A stretch of DNA of 64,000 bases from Blastocatellia bacterium (GCA_013697915.1 JACCVY010000247.1:88911-152910), one strand, 5' to 3'. Shown: positions 34,790-43,915, counted from the first letter of the stretch. Numbers and translations are program-made. Notes: generated from the sequence alone by a model not told the origin.

Positions 34790-35143
34790 ATGAGTGCAGC
34801 CCACACGTTGCCCTATGATGAACGACGCAAGTATCCACGTTATGACGTCAACACGCGGCTGACCCTGGCGATCGGAGATGAAAGTTTGAATGAATCGATT
34901 GGATTGGGTGAGCCGGGCTACATCAGCCTTGGTGGCTTGCGCGTTTGCAATCTGCCCGCTTGCCCTAACGTGCGGGTAGGCGATCAACTAGGGCTGTTGC
35001 TCATCGATCAGGAAGAAGCACTTTCTTTGCGCGGCGAGGTGGTCCATCACGCCACGCCGGACACGTTTGGCGTGGAGTTTCGCAGCGTCACACCGAGTGA
35101 CCAACGAGCCGTCGGCAGTATCATCGCCCGGCTCTACACCTAA
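34790..35143 (+). CDS. PilZ-domain protein 2
   Basis: A 117-residue PilZ domain: DERRKYPRYDVNTRLTLAI carries the RRxxR-like c-di-GMP motif, followed by GYISLGGLRVCNL in place of the D/NxSxxG motif and VGDQLGLLL. Start set by AAGGAG upstream of ATG. It forms an operon-like trio with PilZ-like protein 1 and the AI-2E-family permease that follows 12 nt later, so membrane export might be tuned by c-di-GMP (inference). Confidence 0.75.
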   Translation: MSAAHTLPYDERRKYPRYDVNTRLTLAIGDESLNESIGLGEPGYISLGGLRVCNLPACPNVRVGDQLGLLLIDQEEALSLRGEVVHHATPDTFGVEFRSVTPSDQRAVGSIIARLYT

Positions 35144-35155
35144 CCAATTCAAAGA

Positions 35156-36448
35156 GTGCGCGAACAAGACACTAAAGAGATTGCCGGAGTGGCCCCGAAA
35201 GTTGCTCCCGACGCATCCTGGCCGCAGACGCGAGTTGTATTTCGCGTGATCTTCATTGTTCTGACCGTGGCGTTGCTGCTTTGGATAATCGTAAAACTGA
35301 CCGGCGTCATTCTGCTTCTGGTTCTCTCGATTTTCTTTGCCTACTTCGTATCACCATTAGTCGAGTTTCTGCGCCGTCCGGTACGCATCGCCGGACGCGA
35401 ACGCACTATGCCGCGCGCGCTGGCTATCGCGCTTTCGTACATCATCATTGTGGCGGTGATTGTTGTTGGCATTTATCTGCTGGCGCCTCGTTTAGGAAAT
35501 CAGTTCCCCGAGTTTACCGAACAGGCGCGCGCTTACTGGACTGCCGTTGGCACAAGAACGCAGGGCTTTGTCGAGTACTTTCGTTCCCATCGCATGCCCG
35601 GGCCGCTGCTGGACGCGATCAATGGCGCCATTCCGAGCGTGATTGAAAAAGTCAGTTTGACGGTGAGTGCGGTGCTGACGAGTGTGGCCGGCTGGGTGAT
35701 CTACATTCCCTGGCTCGTTCTAATTCCGATTTTGAGTTTCTTCTTTCTGAAAGACGTCGAAACGTTTCGCCGGTCCGCGTTGCAGATGCTGCCCAAAGGA
35801 CGTTGGCGCTGGCGCGGTGACGAATTTTTCCAGGACATAAACAGCACCCTGGCCGCCTACATCCGCGCGCAACTCACTGCTTGCGTTTTTATCGGGGTCA
35901 TCTGCGCGCTTGGCTTCACGTTGTTCGGCTTGCCGAGCCCGCTGGTGTTGGGCGTTATCGCCGGTGTCTGTGAATTCATTCCGCTGGTTGGTCCATTACT
36001 GGTGGCCATAATCGCGGCGCTGGCGGCCTTGATTCACGGTGGTATGTTCCTGGCTTTTTTGGTGCTGGTGTTTTTGGTGGTGCTGCGCATTGTTCAGGAT
36101 TATGTTGTCTATCCGCGCTTGATTGGCCAGGGAATCCATCTGCATCCGCTGGCGGTAATCATCGCGATACTTTCCGGAGCGGAACTCGCCGGCATTGCAG
36201 GAATCTTTCTGGCTATTCCCGTGGTCGCGATTCTTACCGTAAGTTACCGGCACTGGCTGGAACATCGTGGCAGTGAAGGCTTGGCTGATCTTCTCGAACC
36301 AGCGCCAGCCACAGCGGCAACAGAATCAGCGGGTACGACTCCAAATGGTTTGCGCGAGCATCCATCTCCTGATACGACTCCGGAAGAGATGACGCGCGCG
36401 CGTCCAGACCTCACCACCGGCGAACTCAAAATGCCGGTTGAGGACTGA
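35156..36448 (+). CDS. AI-2E/PerM family membrane permease
   Basis: A 430-residue membrane protein starting at GTG. It has the family layout: paired N-terminal helices (VIFIVLTVALLLWIIVKLTG, LVLSIFFAYFVSPLVEFL), a central periplasmic domain, and the C-terminal signature GLPSPLVLGVIAGVCEFIPLVGP with VYPRLIGQGIHLHPLAVIIAIL. Members include AI-2 exporter TqsA and Na+/H+ antiporters, so the substrate is unclear. The last ~70 residues are hydrophilic. It converges on carA across a hairpin repeat. Confidence 0.88.
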   Translation: MREQDTKEIAGVAPKVAPDASWPQTRVVFRVIFIVLTVALLLWIIVKLTGVILLLVLSIFFAYFVSPLVEFLRRPVRIAGRERTMPRALAIALSYIIIVAVIVVGIYLLAPRLGNQFPEFTEQARAYWTAVGTRTQGFVEYFRSHRMPGPLLDAINGAIPSVIEKVSLTVSAVLTSVAGWVIYIPWLVLIPILSFFFLKDVETFRRSALQMLPKGRWRWRGDEFFQDINSTLAAYIRAQLTACVFIGVICALGFTLFGLPSPLVLGVIAGVCEFIPLVGPLLVAIIAALAALIHGGMFLAFLVLVFLVVLRIVQDYVVYPRLIGQGIHLHPLAVIIAILSGAELAGIAGIFLAIPVVAILTVSYRHWLEHRGSEGLADLLEPAPATAATESAGTTPNGLREHPSPDTTPEEMTRARPDLTTGELKMPVED

Positions 36449-36455
36449 CGTAGCC

Positions 36456-36520
36456 CAGACTTCAGTTCTGTGTTTTCGCCCGAGGAACGCGGTTGGTCAC
36501 AAAACACAGACTAAAGTCTG
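36456..36520. terminator. Hairpin repeat between convergent genes
   Basis: CAGACTTCAGTTCTGTGTTTT (split as 36456-36476) pairs with AAAACACAGACTAAAGTCTG (36501-36520) around a 24-nt loop. It is a member of the ACAGACT/AGTCTGT family. Its position between the 3' ends of the permease and carA genes, with T/A-rich stem bases, makes it a plausible bidirectional terminator. Confidence 0.5.
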
Positions 36521-36525
36521 TACAA

Positions 36526-37626
36526 CTAAGTCCGACTTTCCATCAGATCGATAAAACGTTGGAAGTGATGAGCGGCATCGTGTGGTCCGGGTGCGGCTTC
36601 GGGGTGATATTGCACTGAGATTATCGGCAGTGTCTTATGCCGCATGCCTTCAACGCAGCGGTCGTTAAGATTGATATGCGTTACTTCAACCTCCGCGGGC
36701 AGACTGCCGGCCTCGACTGCAAAGCCATGGTTGTGAGAAGTGATTTCCACCTTGCCGTCGGCTGAATCCTGCACCGGCTGATTGCCGCCGCGATGGCCGA
36801 AGACCAGCTTAAAGGTCTTGCCGCCAAACGCGCGGCCCAGCAACTGATGGCCGAAACAAATGCCAAACGTGGGCACCGACGTCTGGACCAGCTTTCGAAT
36901 CTGTTCAACTTCTCGATCCATTGACGCTGGGTCGCCTGGTCCATTAGAAAGAAATATCCCATCCGGCTTAAGCGCCAGCACCTCAGCGGAAGATGTTGCG
37001 GCGGGCACCACGGTAATGCGGCAACCACGGGCTGCCAGTTCGCGCAATGAATTCCGCTTTACGCCAAAGTCATAACAGACGACGTGAAAACGTTCGTCAC
37101 CTTCCGCCTTAACCTCATAAGGGCTTTCGGTCGTAACCACGCTTGCCAGTTCACGGTTTTCCATCGAGGGCGACTGCCTGGCTTTTTCTACCAGACTTTC
37201 GGTATTGAGATCCGTAGTTGAAAGGCAGGCGCGCATTGCCCCTTTGTCACGGATGTGCCTGACGAGCGCGCGCGTGTCGATGCCTTCGATCGCCGCAATG
37301 TTCCAGCGTTTCAAATAGGCGTCCAGCGTTTCTCGCGCTCGCCAGCTCGAAGCCATGCGAGCGGCTTCGCGCACGACAAATCCTTCAACCCAGGGACGCG
37401 AAGATTCTTCGTCTTCGCTGTTCACGCCGTAGTTACCGATTAACGGATAGGTCATACAAACAATCTGGCCGGCATACGACGGATCGGTTAACACTTCCTG
37501 ATATCCAGTCATGGAAGTGTTAAAGACCATCTCGCCGGTGCTCTCGCCTTCTGCCGCCCACGAGCGACCGCGAAAGCTGACGCCGTCTTCGAGCGCCAAT
37601 AATGCTGGTTGAAGTTTTTTCAGCAT
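36526..37626 (-). CDS. carA: Carbamoyl-phosphate synthase small chain
   Basis: The start [20 protein letters not shown] was chosen; the longer frame to 37683 is heptamer-repeat sequence. The 366-residue glutaminase chain has the class I amidotransferase nucleophile Cys257 ([11 protein letters not shown]) and the His/Glu pair in [10 protein letters not shown], with [24 protein letters not shown] in the N-terminal domain (split motif [15 protein letters not shown]). It feeds ammonia to the large chain for arginine and pyrimidine synthesis. carB is not next to it. Confidence 0.95.
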   Translation of the reverse strand: MLKKLQPALLALEDGVSFRGRSWAAEGESTGEMVFNTSMTGYQEVLTDPSYAGQIVCMTYPLIGNYGVNSEDEESSRPWVEGFVVREAARMASSWRARETLDAYLKRWNIAAIEGIDTRALVRHIRDKGAMRACLSTTDLNTESLVEKARQSPSMENRELASVVTTESPYEVKAEGDERFHVVCYDFGVKRNSLRELAARGCRITVVPAATSSAEVLALKPDGIFLSNGPGDPASMDREVEQIRKLVQTSVPTFGICFGHQLLGRAFGGKTFKLVFGHRGGNQPVQDSADGKVEITSHNHGFAVEAGSLPAEVEVTHINLNDRCVEGMRHKTLPIISVQYHPEAAPGPHDAAHHFQRFIDLMESRT

Positions 37627-37640
37627 CGGACCTTCTTGTT

Positions 37641-37759
37641 GTCCAAAGTCCAATGTCTGTTTGGCCAACATGCGTGTTGTCATTGGATGTTGGACTTTGG
37701 ACTTGCTGCCTTCCGCCTTCTACCTACTGCCTACTGCCGACTGCTTCCTGCCGGTTGCC
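37641..37759. repeat. Two heptamer-period arrays between carA and the TPR membrane protein
   Basis: GTCCAAAGTCCAATGTC (37641-37657) and the inverse GGATGTTGGACTTTGGAC (37686-37703) flank a short loop and could pair. Then CTTCTAC-CTACTGC and CTACTGC-CGACTGC (from 37705) run to 37759. The second array encodes the last residues (NRQEAVGSRQ) of the gene at 37724-39061. Confidence 0.7.
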
Positions 37760-39061
37760 CTTCAGGAACTGTTGCGCTTCATTCAGCCAGCGTTTATCAG
37801 CGCGATACTTGTAAGCAGGCGCTGTTTTTACAGCTTCGATGCACGCTTGCATGGAGCTGGCGGCTTCGCGCCCGTGTCCCAGGCCAGCATGCGCGCGTCC
37901 CATTAGATAAAGCCCTTCCGGATCTGAAGGCCGGTGCTCGAGAAACTGTTCGAGGGCATTGCGCGCGTCGTCATACTGTTCGGCGGCAATGTAGGTCGCT
38001 CCCACTTCGCGCCAAATTTCGAGCTGGCTATGCGACCGGTCACGCGCCACCACCTGTTCGAAGTTTTTGATGGCATCGGCAAAGCGTTTTTGGGCACGCG
38101 CGATGCGCCCGAGTTGGTAATGCGCGTCGATCTCTTCGTCGTCAATCTGAATTGCGCGCTCGAATCGTTCGCGTGCCGCTTCCAGCTCGCCGCGCTGCTG
38201 GTGAATCAGACCAAGATTGTAATGCGCCGAAGCGTCGGCCGGGTTCAGAGTTGCAGCTTCCAGATTTTGTTTGAATGATTCGCGCGCGCGCTGAGACCGC
38301 GTGATATTGCTAACATAACCGCGGATTAGCAGGAAAAGAATTATCAGCAGGAAAGGCGATGCCAAAATGGGGCTCAGCAGCAAAACCCACAACGGCGAGA
38401 TGAATAGCACCAGAACCATCGCGATGACGGAAATCGCAATCGCTCGCAGCACAGTGATGCGGAAAACCTCGCGCACCGCACAAATGGCTGCAACAAAGAA
38501 AAGTGTCAGTTTTACTGTGCGGAAAAGTCCGGCCGCAACGAGCTGCGGATCGCGCAACTGCAATTGAGCGCGCAAGTCGTCCGGCAAGCGGAATAGATTT
38601 TCAACTTGCGCCGCCGACTGAAAAGACTGCGCCACATAAGAAGCTTGGATTCCGCTGAAGTGAAAGAAAACGGAGATTAGTATCGCGATAAAGTTGGCAA
38701 GCGCTAGTGCGTAGAGAAAGGTTGATGCCAGCGACGCGTATTCCTGTTGCAGCAGCAGACTAAAACGTCCGCGCCGTTCAAAGACATTGGCCACAAACGC
38801 AATCAAGGGAACGAGTATTCCGCCGATCAATAAGAGCGAAAGCGTCGCCTGAAAAAGCAGTCGCAGCACCGCGCCTGGACCACCAAATAGAAAGCTTCGG
38901 TTCCCTGACAACAACTGCGTTATCGTGTGGTAAGAGAGTTGACTGATGAAGGCCAGCAACCCGATCCCGGCGAGTGGCGCCCGATCGCGCACCTCCCGCA
39001 GTCCGCGAAGGGGTGCATAAAAAATCATCAGGGCCAGCCGTAACCAATCAAGTGCGCTCAC
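37724..39061 (-). CDS. Membrane protein with Yip1-like N-terminus and C-terminal TPR repeats
   Basis: This 445-residue protein (GTG start, MSALDWLRLAL) has about five hydrophobic helices in residues 1-265 in the arrangement of Yip1-domain proteins. These include FYAPLRGLREVRDRAPLAG at the start and ISPLWVLLLSPILASPFLLIILFLLI before the soluble part. Residues 280-430 hold four TPR units (ASAHYNLGLIHQQRGELEAA, IDAHYQLGRIARAQKRFADA and others). The C-terminal tail is translated heptamer repeat. It lies 28 nt downstream of the signal peptidase gene, so it may be a membrane scaffold linked to secretion (inference). Confidence 0.75.
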   Translation of the reverse strand: MSALDWLRLALMIFYAPLRGLREVRDRAPLAGIGLLAFISQLSYHTITQLLSGNRSFLFGGPGAVLRLLFQATLSLLLIGGILVPLIAFVANVFERRGRFSLLLQQEYASLASTFLYALALANFIAILISVFFHFSGIQASYVAQSFQSAAQVENLFRLPDDLRAQLQLRDPQLVAAGLFRTVKLTLFFVAAICAVREVFRITVLRAIAISVIAMVLVLFISPLWVLLLSPILASPFLLIILFLLIRGYVSNITRSQRARESFKQNLEAATLNPADASAHYNLGLIHQQRGELEAARERFERAIQIDDEEIDAHYQLGRIARAQKRFADAIKNFEQVVARDRSHSQLEIWREVGATYIAAEQYDDARNALEQFLEHRPSDPEGLYLMGRAHAGLGHGREAASSMQACIEAVKTAPAYKYRADKRWLNEAQQFLKGNRQEAVGSRQ

Positions 39062-39089
39062 TTCAATTTCTCAATTCCAGCAGGGGCGC

Positions 39090-39797
39090 TTAGCGCTCGG
39101 CGTTTGGTTCCAGGTATGGACGATACGCCGTGGGAGGCGGCGACGAGATATCCTCGTGATGAATTACGCTGATCGCAGATACCGGCCAATAGCGAAACAG
39201 CGCCTTGCCGTAAATGTATTTCTTCGGAACCAGCCCCCAACTACGCGAGTCGTAGGAATTGTCGCGATTGTCGCCCATCACAAAATAGTAATTTGGCCTA
39301 ACGTAAACAGGTGACTGGCTCTTTAATGACAAGTTGTATTTATGGTCAAGATAGCCTTCGTCGAGGTCGCTGCCGTTGATGCGCACCACTCCGTCCCGGA
39401 CTTCCACAGTGTCGCCCGGCAGTCCGATGACGCGCTTGATGTAACTCTTGGAAGGATCGTCCGGATACCAAAAAACTACAATGTCACCGCGCTCGACTTT
39501 CGGCGCCCAGCGATACTCGTCGTAATAAATGAGCTTGTTAACAAAAATGCGCTCGCCGTCGTGCAGCCGCGGCAACATCGACGTGCCTTCTACCTTCACC
39601 GGCTGGACAATAAAAACGACCACCAACGCCGCAATCATCAACGCAAAGATCAGATCCCGCAGCAGCAAACGGCCCTCCGCCCACAGACTTTGCCGGGACG
39701 CTTCTTCAGGTCGATGAACCTGAATGTCCTTGTCATCGTTGATGTGCACGCCGCCAAAGGGCGGCGGCCGCCGAGTTCTAATTCCTAACATTGACAC
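39090..39797 (-). CDS. lepB: Signal peptidase I
   Basis: A 235-residue type I signal peptidase with a single N-terminal membrane anchor (about 47-65), box B with catalytic Ser73 (VEGTSMLPRLHDG), the general base Lys121 in YIKRVIGLPGDTVEV, and box E GDNRDNSYDSRSWG. It removes signal peptides from exported proteins, of which the window encodes several. The hydrophilic N-terminal 40 residues are longer than usual. Confidence 0.95.
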   Translation of the reverse strand: MSMLGIRTRRPPPFGGVHINDDKDIQVHRPEEASRQSLWAEGRLLLRDLIFALMIAALVVVFIVQPVKVEGTSMLPRLHDGERIFVNKLIYYDEYRWAPKVERGDIVVFWYPDDPSKSYIKRVIGLPGDTVEVRDGVVRINGSDLDEGYLDHKYNLSLKSQSPVYVRPNYYFVMGDNRDNSYDSRSWGLVPKKYIYGKALFRYWPVSAISVIHHEDISSPPPTAYRPYLEPNAER

Positions 39798-39975
39798 TGC
39801 CTGTGCGGCTTTTCCTCCGATTCAATGCATTAATAGCAACCGCTTGAGGTTAGCTTTCGACAGATTGCTTGTCAAACATCACCGCGCGCTATCGTTCACT
39901 GCGGAGCGTTGCGAATCCGCTGATGCATATGCGACCAAAAAACAGTGCTATTCCGCATCCACTCGCTGCCAATGG

Positions 39976-40005
39976 TTGACAGGCTTTACCGCGGCTCTCT
40001 ATCAT
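39976..40005 (+). promoter_or_regulatory. Sigma-70-like promoter upstream of the HU gene
   Basis: TTGACA (39976-39981) and TATCAT (40000-40005) with an 18-nt spacer. Start of transcription would fall near 40012, giving a leader of about 55 nt before the GTG start of the HU-like gene. Confidence 0.55.
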
Positions 40006-40066
40006 CGCTGCCTGCAAGTTCGGCTCGAAAATTCTCCCCTTGAGATGCGAACGGAGGCTTAATGCC

Positions 40067-40381
40067 GTGATCAAACTGGATATCATCAACCGCGTGGCGG
40101 AAAAGACCGGGGTTCCCAAAATGAAAGCGGAGCAGGCGGTGGATGCGCTCTTTCATTCGATGAAGGAAGCGCTCACGCGTGGCGAGCGAATCGAGCTACG
40201 CGGGTTCGGTGTCTTTGTCGTCAAGCCGCGTAAGCGCGGCGTCGGGCGCAATCCCCGTACCGGCGAAGAAGTGGCGATTCCTTCAGGCAAGACCATTCGT
40301 TTCAAGCCGGGAAAGGATTTGCAGGTGAGCGAAGACGGCGAACCTGCAGTGGACGCAGATTCGGAAATTTTGGATTTTTAA
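40067..40381 (+). CDS. HU/IHF family DNA-binding protein
   Basis: The start is GTG at 40067 (VIKLDIINRVAEKTGV), with CGGAGG 7-9 nt upstream. An ATG at 40062 is followed at once by a stop, so the GTG is well determined. The 104-residue protein has the HU fold: KMKAEQAVDALFHSMKEAL, IELRGFGVFVVKPRKRGVGRNPRTGEEVAIP, and KPGKDL. The RNPRTGE beta-arm inserts into the DNA minor groove. The acidic tail (EDGEPAVDADSEILDF) after the domain is unusual for HU. Confidence 0.93.
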   Translation: MIKLDIINRVAEKTGVPKMKAEQAVDALFHSMKEALTRGERIELRGFGVFVVKPRKRGVGRNPRTGEEVAIPSGKTIRFKPGKDLQVSEDGEPAVDADSEILDF

Positions 40382-40447
40382 GAGTTGGGACTCTTTCAGT
40401 TTCTTGACGAGGCTAGAGGATTGCGGCGCCGGTCGCGACTCTAGCCT
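40380..40447 (+). terminator. Hairpins after the HU gene
   Basis: AAGAGT-TGGG-ACTCTT (40380-40395) directly at the stop codon is followed by TCAGTTTCTT. A second, longer stem AGGCTAGAG/CTCTAGCCT (40410-40418 and 40439-40447) encloses a GC-rich inner stem. Together they probably end HU transcription before the protease gene; the T-tracts are weak. Confidence 0.4.
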
Positions 40448-40501
40448 TAAATGTTCAAGGGACGTCTTTATCACGCAAACTAACAGTCTTCTCTACAGCC
40501 A

Positions 40502-41521
40502 ATGTCAGAATCGGTACAGACAATTCCACCCTTTTTTCCGCGGCCGCAGCTCATCGATCGGCCGCGCGCTCAGCGCCCTACCATTCGTGAATGGATTCGT
40601 CATTCGGCGCTGTTCCTGATCACTTTTGTAACGACAACATTTGCGGGGATCGTTCTCGCTGCGCCCGAAGTGGATGTTGCTGAACCAGCTCTTTCGGGAG
40701 TATTCAGTTATGTTTTGTACATTCCGGAATACTACCTGCGCATCGTCACTTCCCTGGTTGCTTTTGCCTTTCTTCACCCGCACATTCTGGTTGCGGCAGT
40801 CAGCTTCTCGATAACTTTACTCGCAATACTCACCGCGCATGAGATGGGCCACTATCTCGCCTGCCGCTTCTACGGCGTCGATGCGACTCTGCCTTTCTTT
40901 ATTCCAGCGCCGCCTTTATTCCTGGCGGGCACTTTTGGTGCCTTCATAAAAATGAAGTCGCCGATTCTGTCCCGGCGCGCATTGTTCGACATCGGACTGG
41001 CAGGTCCTTTGGCTGGTTTTGTAATGCTGCTGCCGGTTGCGATTGCGGGAATCCTGACCTTGCAACCTGCGCCACCTCTTGCTGGGTCGGTAATTGTTTT
41101 TAACGATCCGCTTCTCTTTCGGATACTTGCGAAAGCCGCGGGCGCAAGTCTGACTAATGCATTACCCAATCCGTTTTACATGGCCGCGTGGATCGGGTTG
41201 CTGGTAACGAGTTTGAATTTGATGCCGGTGGGTCAACTCGACGGCGGGCACGGAACGTTTTCGCTTTTTGGTCAACGCGCTCACAAGCTGATCGGCAGGA
41301 CCGCATTTGTTGCGGTCGCCTCAATGGCAATTCTGGGGTTCGTCTGGCATCACAGTCCCAGCGGTTTTCTTTATACCTTACTGCTGGCCGTGATGCTGCG
41401 CGTGCGCCATCCAGCGCCGGAGAAGATGGAACCGTTGGGTTCGGCGCGCATCGTCGGGGCAATCATCACCTTGATCGTTTTCGCGCTCTCGTTCGTTCCT
41501 TTTCCCATTACGCTAACTTAA
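40502..41521 (+). CDS. Membrane site-2-type metalloprotease (M50 family)
   Basis: A 339-residue polytopic protein. The zinc site HEMGH (His113, Glu114, His117) lies in a membrane helix (LLAILTAHEMGHYLA), and the third ligand is the Asp of GQLDGGHGTF, preceded by NLMPV. The segment ATLPFFIPAPPLFLAGTFGAFIKMKSPI between them is typical of M50 subfamilies without PDZ domain. It should cleave membrane-embedded substrates. No anti-sigma substrate candidate is adjacent. Confidence 0.9.
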   Translation: MSESVQTIPPFFPRPQLIDRPRAQRPTIREWIRHSALFLITFVTTTFAGIVLAAPEVDVAEPALSGVFSYVLYIPEYYLRIVTSLVAFAFLHPHILVAAVSFSITLLAILTAHEMGHYLACRFYGVDATLPFFIPAPPLFLAGTFGAFIKMKSPILSRRALFDIGLAGPLAGFVMLLPVAIAGILTLQPAPPLAGSVIVFNDPLLFRILAKAAGASLTNALPNPFYMAAWIGLLVTSLNLMPVGQLDGGHGTFSLFGQRAHKLIGRTAFVAVASMAILGFVWHHSPSGFLYTLLLAVMLRVRHPAPEKMEPLGSARIVGAIITLIVFALSFVPFPITLT

Positions 41522-41545
41522 GCCAATCACAAGAAACCTGATGAT

Positions 41546-42517
41546 TTAAGCCGTTGCGGTTTCGGGCAGCAGGCCCTTAATCTCACGCACCATACGGTTC
41601 ACTTCATCCTGATCGGCGAGTGCGATCATGAAAAACTTATAGCCCTCATGGAAACAGATCACTCCGTTTGCGAATAACCAAACGCCGCCGAGAAAAGGAT
41701 TCCCACCTACCAGCCAACTTACCGGCGCGCCCGCCAACCCACCACCGGAAGCGATCTGCGCAAACATCACGGCGCCCGCAGCACAACTAAACGCGCCCAA
41801 CAACGGCGCACCCACATACTTTGTGATGTTGCGTTCAAACTCAACCCGGCTGCGTTCCGCTTCCGTAAGTTGTCCCTGCGCAATCAAGTCTTCCTTCTTC
41901 TTCAAGTACTCATCAAAAGTCTCGCTGAGTTTGCGCACTCCGAAAATCGGTAACGCGGAATGCGTCAGCCAATGCGGATGCGCGCCGAGCAGTATCGCGT
42001 CCAGACCTGGCAACGCTGTGCCCAGACGAATGCCAAGGACGAGTGAAAATGAAACAGCAGCTGCCTTGCCCGGGTTTTCTTTGATCCAATCACGAGCCTT
42101 CGCGACACCCACCGTCGCCGCTGCCGACGCGCGCGTGATCTTCGCGCCAGTGTCGTAAACTTTTGCAGCGCGGTCGTAATAGTTCTTCGCGTCGCCCAAC
42201 ACATCGCCGGCTTTTTTCCCGGCATCGCCTGCCGCGTCGCGAATCACTTCACCAGCTTTTCGGGCGCCGCGCATTGCATCGTCTGCAGCCCGGCGTGCCG
42301 TCTCGCTAAGGTTCCCTTCGTCAGCCAAACGTTCGGCCTCGGCACGCACCTTATCCGCTCCTGAACTCAAGCTTTCCGCGCCGCGTTTTGCCGCGTCGCC
42401 AGCGACCTTTGTTCCTTCATCCACTAAGTCTGAAATAGCATATTTCTCGTCGAGCTCGCGGGCTTTGCGCCGCACGGTTTTTTGCCATTCATCAATTTTG
42501 TCTTTGTAATCAGCCAT
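41546..42517 (-). CDS. Uncharacterised protein with helical repeat N-terminus and hydrophobic C-terminus
   Basis: The start MADYKDKIDEWQ was preferred to a 7-residue longer frame. The 323-residue protein has an N-terminal ~120 residues of charged, Ala-rich 11-mer-like helix (DAAKRGAESLSSGADKVRAE, RKAGEVIRDAAGDAGKKAGD), resembling LEA or apolipoprotein-type amphipathic helices. Residues 140-165 and 225-290 are hydrophobic (FSLVLGIRLGTALPGLDAIL, PLLGAFSCAAGAVMFAQIASG). It may bind a membrane surface. I do not recognise a named family. It is divergent from the Crp/Fnr gene. Confidence 0.65.
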   Translation of the reverse strand: MADYKDKIDEWQKTVRRKARELDEKYAISDLVDEGTKVAGDAAKRGAESLSSGADKVRAEAERLADEGNLSETARRAADDAMRGARKAGEVIRDAAGDAGKKAGDVLGDAKNYYDRAAKVYDTGAKITRASAAATVGVAKARDWIKENPGKAAAVSFSLVLGIRLGTALPGLDAILLGAHPHWLTHSALPIFGVRKLSETFDEYLKKKEDLIAQGQLTEAERSRVEFERNITKYVGAPLLGAFSCAAGAVMFAQIASGGGLAGAPVSWLVGGNPFLGGVWLFANGVICFHEGYKFFMIALADQDEVNRMVREIKGLLPETATA

Positions 42518-42866
42518 TTCCCAATTCTCGACCTTCAATACAACGCCCTGGTTCTGGTACCTGTACGAACGGCCAGGGGCGACGGTTTCAATGGATCATT
42601 GATCCGTGGTCCAGCCCGTTAATAATCTGTTAATAATCTGTTAGCAAATAATCTTGCGCCCTCATGGGCTTCATGTTAGAGTGCCGTTATTCAGTGGTTG
42701 TCCGCTTTACTGCAACTCGCCTAATTTCGAAAGCCGTACAATACCTGAAGAATTTCTAGCCTTGGGCGCACCAGCAGGGTTTCCTTACTATAACCAGAAA
42801 GCGTTCAATCTAAGCAACGCTATTACCGCCGCCCCAACTAAGAATCTTGTTTTAAGCCAAATTACT
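42518..42866. other. 349-nt divergent intergenic region
   Basis: No convincing gene. The plus frame of the Crp/Fnr gene stays open back to a TTG at 42654, but that stretch has no family similarity. The region contains a palindrome and tandem repeats listed separately. Confidence 0.6.
42593..42640. promoter_or_regulatory. Operator-like palindrome and tandem 11-mers upstream of the Crp/Fnr gene
   Basis: GGATCA-T-TGATCC (42593-42605) is a perfect palindrome. TTAATAATCTG is repeated exactly at 42619-42629 and 42630-42640, followed by a partial third copy (TTAGCAAATAATC). Their position between divergent genes, one of them a regulator, suggests binding sites; TTGAT/ATCAA half-sites would be Fnr-like, but only TGATC is present. 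Confidence 0.45.
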
Positions 42867-43616
42867 ATGAGCGACAAAGACGATAAGGCAAAACTCCCCA
42901 GAAACCCTCGCGAGATATCGATTTCAGATCGGATGACGGTTATTCGCAACCTGGAATTCGGCCCAGCTTTGGCTGACGCCGTAATTGCCAAACTAGCTGA
43001 ACAAGCTCGCATCGTCGAATTTCGCCGGCGCCGATTCATCTATCGTGCTGCTGAAGAGGCCGACGCGCTTTTTGCGATTATCAAAGGTCGTGTCAAGCTG
43101 TGCCGTATCGAGCCGCACACGGATCGCGAAGCCATAATCGATATCCTGCCTGAAGGCTCACTCTTCGGCGAATCGGCTCTTTACTCGAAAGCCGGCCGCC
43201 GGGAAAACTCTGCTATTGCTTACGAGAGCTGCTCGTTGCTGAAGATATCCGCTGAGCATTTCAGATTAGCGATGGCTGAAGATCAAGGACTGCACGATTA
43301 CACTTTCCGCTTGATTGGCCAACGTCTCGAACACGCTGAACGGCGTCTCGCTGATTTTGCGCTCAACGCCATTCCCGCGCGCGTGGACCGATTGCTGGCC
43401 GACTTCTCAGATCGTTACGGGGTGCGCGAATTGGACGGTGTACTGATCGATATTCCTTTGCCGCACCGGGAAATTGCCTCCATCGTTGGTTCCACCCGGG
43501 AAAGCGTTACCGTGCGCTTGAACGCCATGCGCCGCGAGGGTACGATCGAATTTGTTAACCGAAGAATTCTGATCAAACGACCCGAGTGGCTGTTGCGCGA
43601 AGCAGGAATCAACTAG
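42867..43616 (+). CDS. Crp/Fnr family transcriptional regulator
   Basis: A 249-residue regulator starting at MSDKDDKAK. The cNMP-binding fold spans about 25-145 ([41 protein letters not shown]) and the C-terminal winged helix has [25 protein letters not shown]. There is no cluster of N-terminal cysteines, so it is not an oxygen-sensing Fnr. The key Arg/Ser pair for cAMP is replaced ([18 protein letters not shown] still keeps a GExAL...R-like arrangement), so the ligand is uncertain. Confidence 0.88.
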   Translation: MSDKDDKAKLPRNPREISISDRMTVIRNLEFGPALADAVIAKLAEQARIVEFRRRRFIYRAAEEADALFAIIKGRVKLCRIEPHTDREAIIDILPEGSLFGESALYSKAGRRENSAIAYESCSLLKISAEHFRLAMAEDQGLHDYTFRLIGQRLEHAERRLADFALNAIPARVDRLLADFSDRYGVRELDGVLIDIPLPHREIASIVGSTRESVTVRLNAMRREGTIEFVNRRILIKRPEWLLREAGIN

Positions 43617-43641
43617 AAACTCCCGTCACACTAACCGTCGA

Positions 43642-43848
43642 ATGAAATGCCCTACCTGCAACAAGCTTGTCGAATGGGACGACAATCCCTTTCGTCCATT
43701 TTGTTCAGAACGCTGTAAGCTTATCGATTTGGGACGGTGGGTAAGCGAAGAATATCGCGTTCCCGGCAAGGCGGTTATTTCTGAACCGGTCGAGAATGAT
43801 GAAGATCAGACGGGCTCAGAAGCAAATAGTTCAGAGTCCAAACTTTAG
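43642..43848 (+). CDS. yacG: DNA gyrase inhibitor YacG, zinc-binding
   Basis: A 68-residue protein with one zinc site formed by Cys3, Cys6, Cys21 and Cys25 ([33 protein letters not shown]). This matches YacG, which in E. coli binds GyrB and inhibits DNA binding by gyrase. The stop codon lies inside a small palindrome (CAAACT-TT-AGTTTG). Confidence 0.92.
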   Translation: MKCPTCNKLVEWDDNPFRPFCSERCKLIDLGRWVSEEYRVPGKAVISEPVENDEDQTGSEANSSESKL

Positions 43849-43883
43849 TTTGCCGCTTCTCACAACCGGCAACCTGAAGGTTG
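43839..43883. repeat. Two short palindromes at the yacG/lpxI convergent junction
   Basis: CAAACT-TT-AGTTTG (43839-43852) and CAACCT-GA-AGGTTG (43870-43883). They may act as a two-way terminator. The second is followed by TACTCTTAACTTCTTG. Confidence 0.5.
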
Positions 43884-43915
43884 TACTCTTAACTTCTTGA
43901 ATGCCGAACTGAAAA

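Noticed and set aside
33816..34838. Minus-strand 340-residue open frame across the acs 3' end and the PilZ gene
   Set aside because: It is antisense to two well-supported genes, its composition is Arg/Pro/Ser-rich and its middle is translated heptamer repeat.
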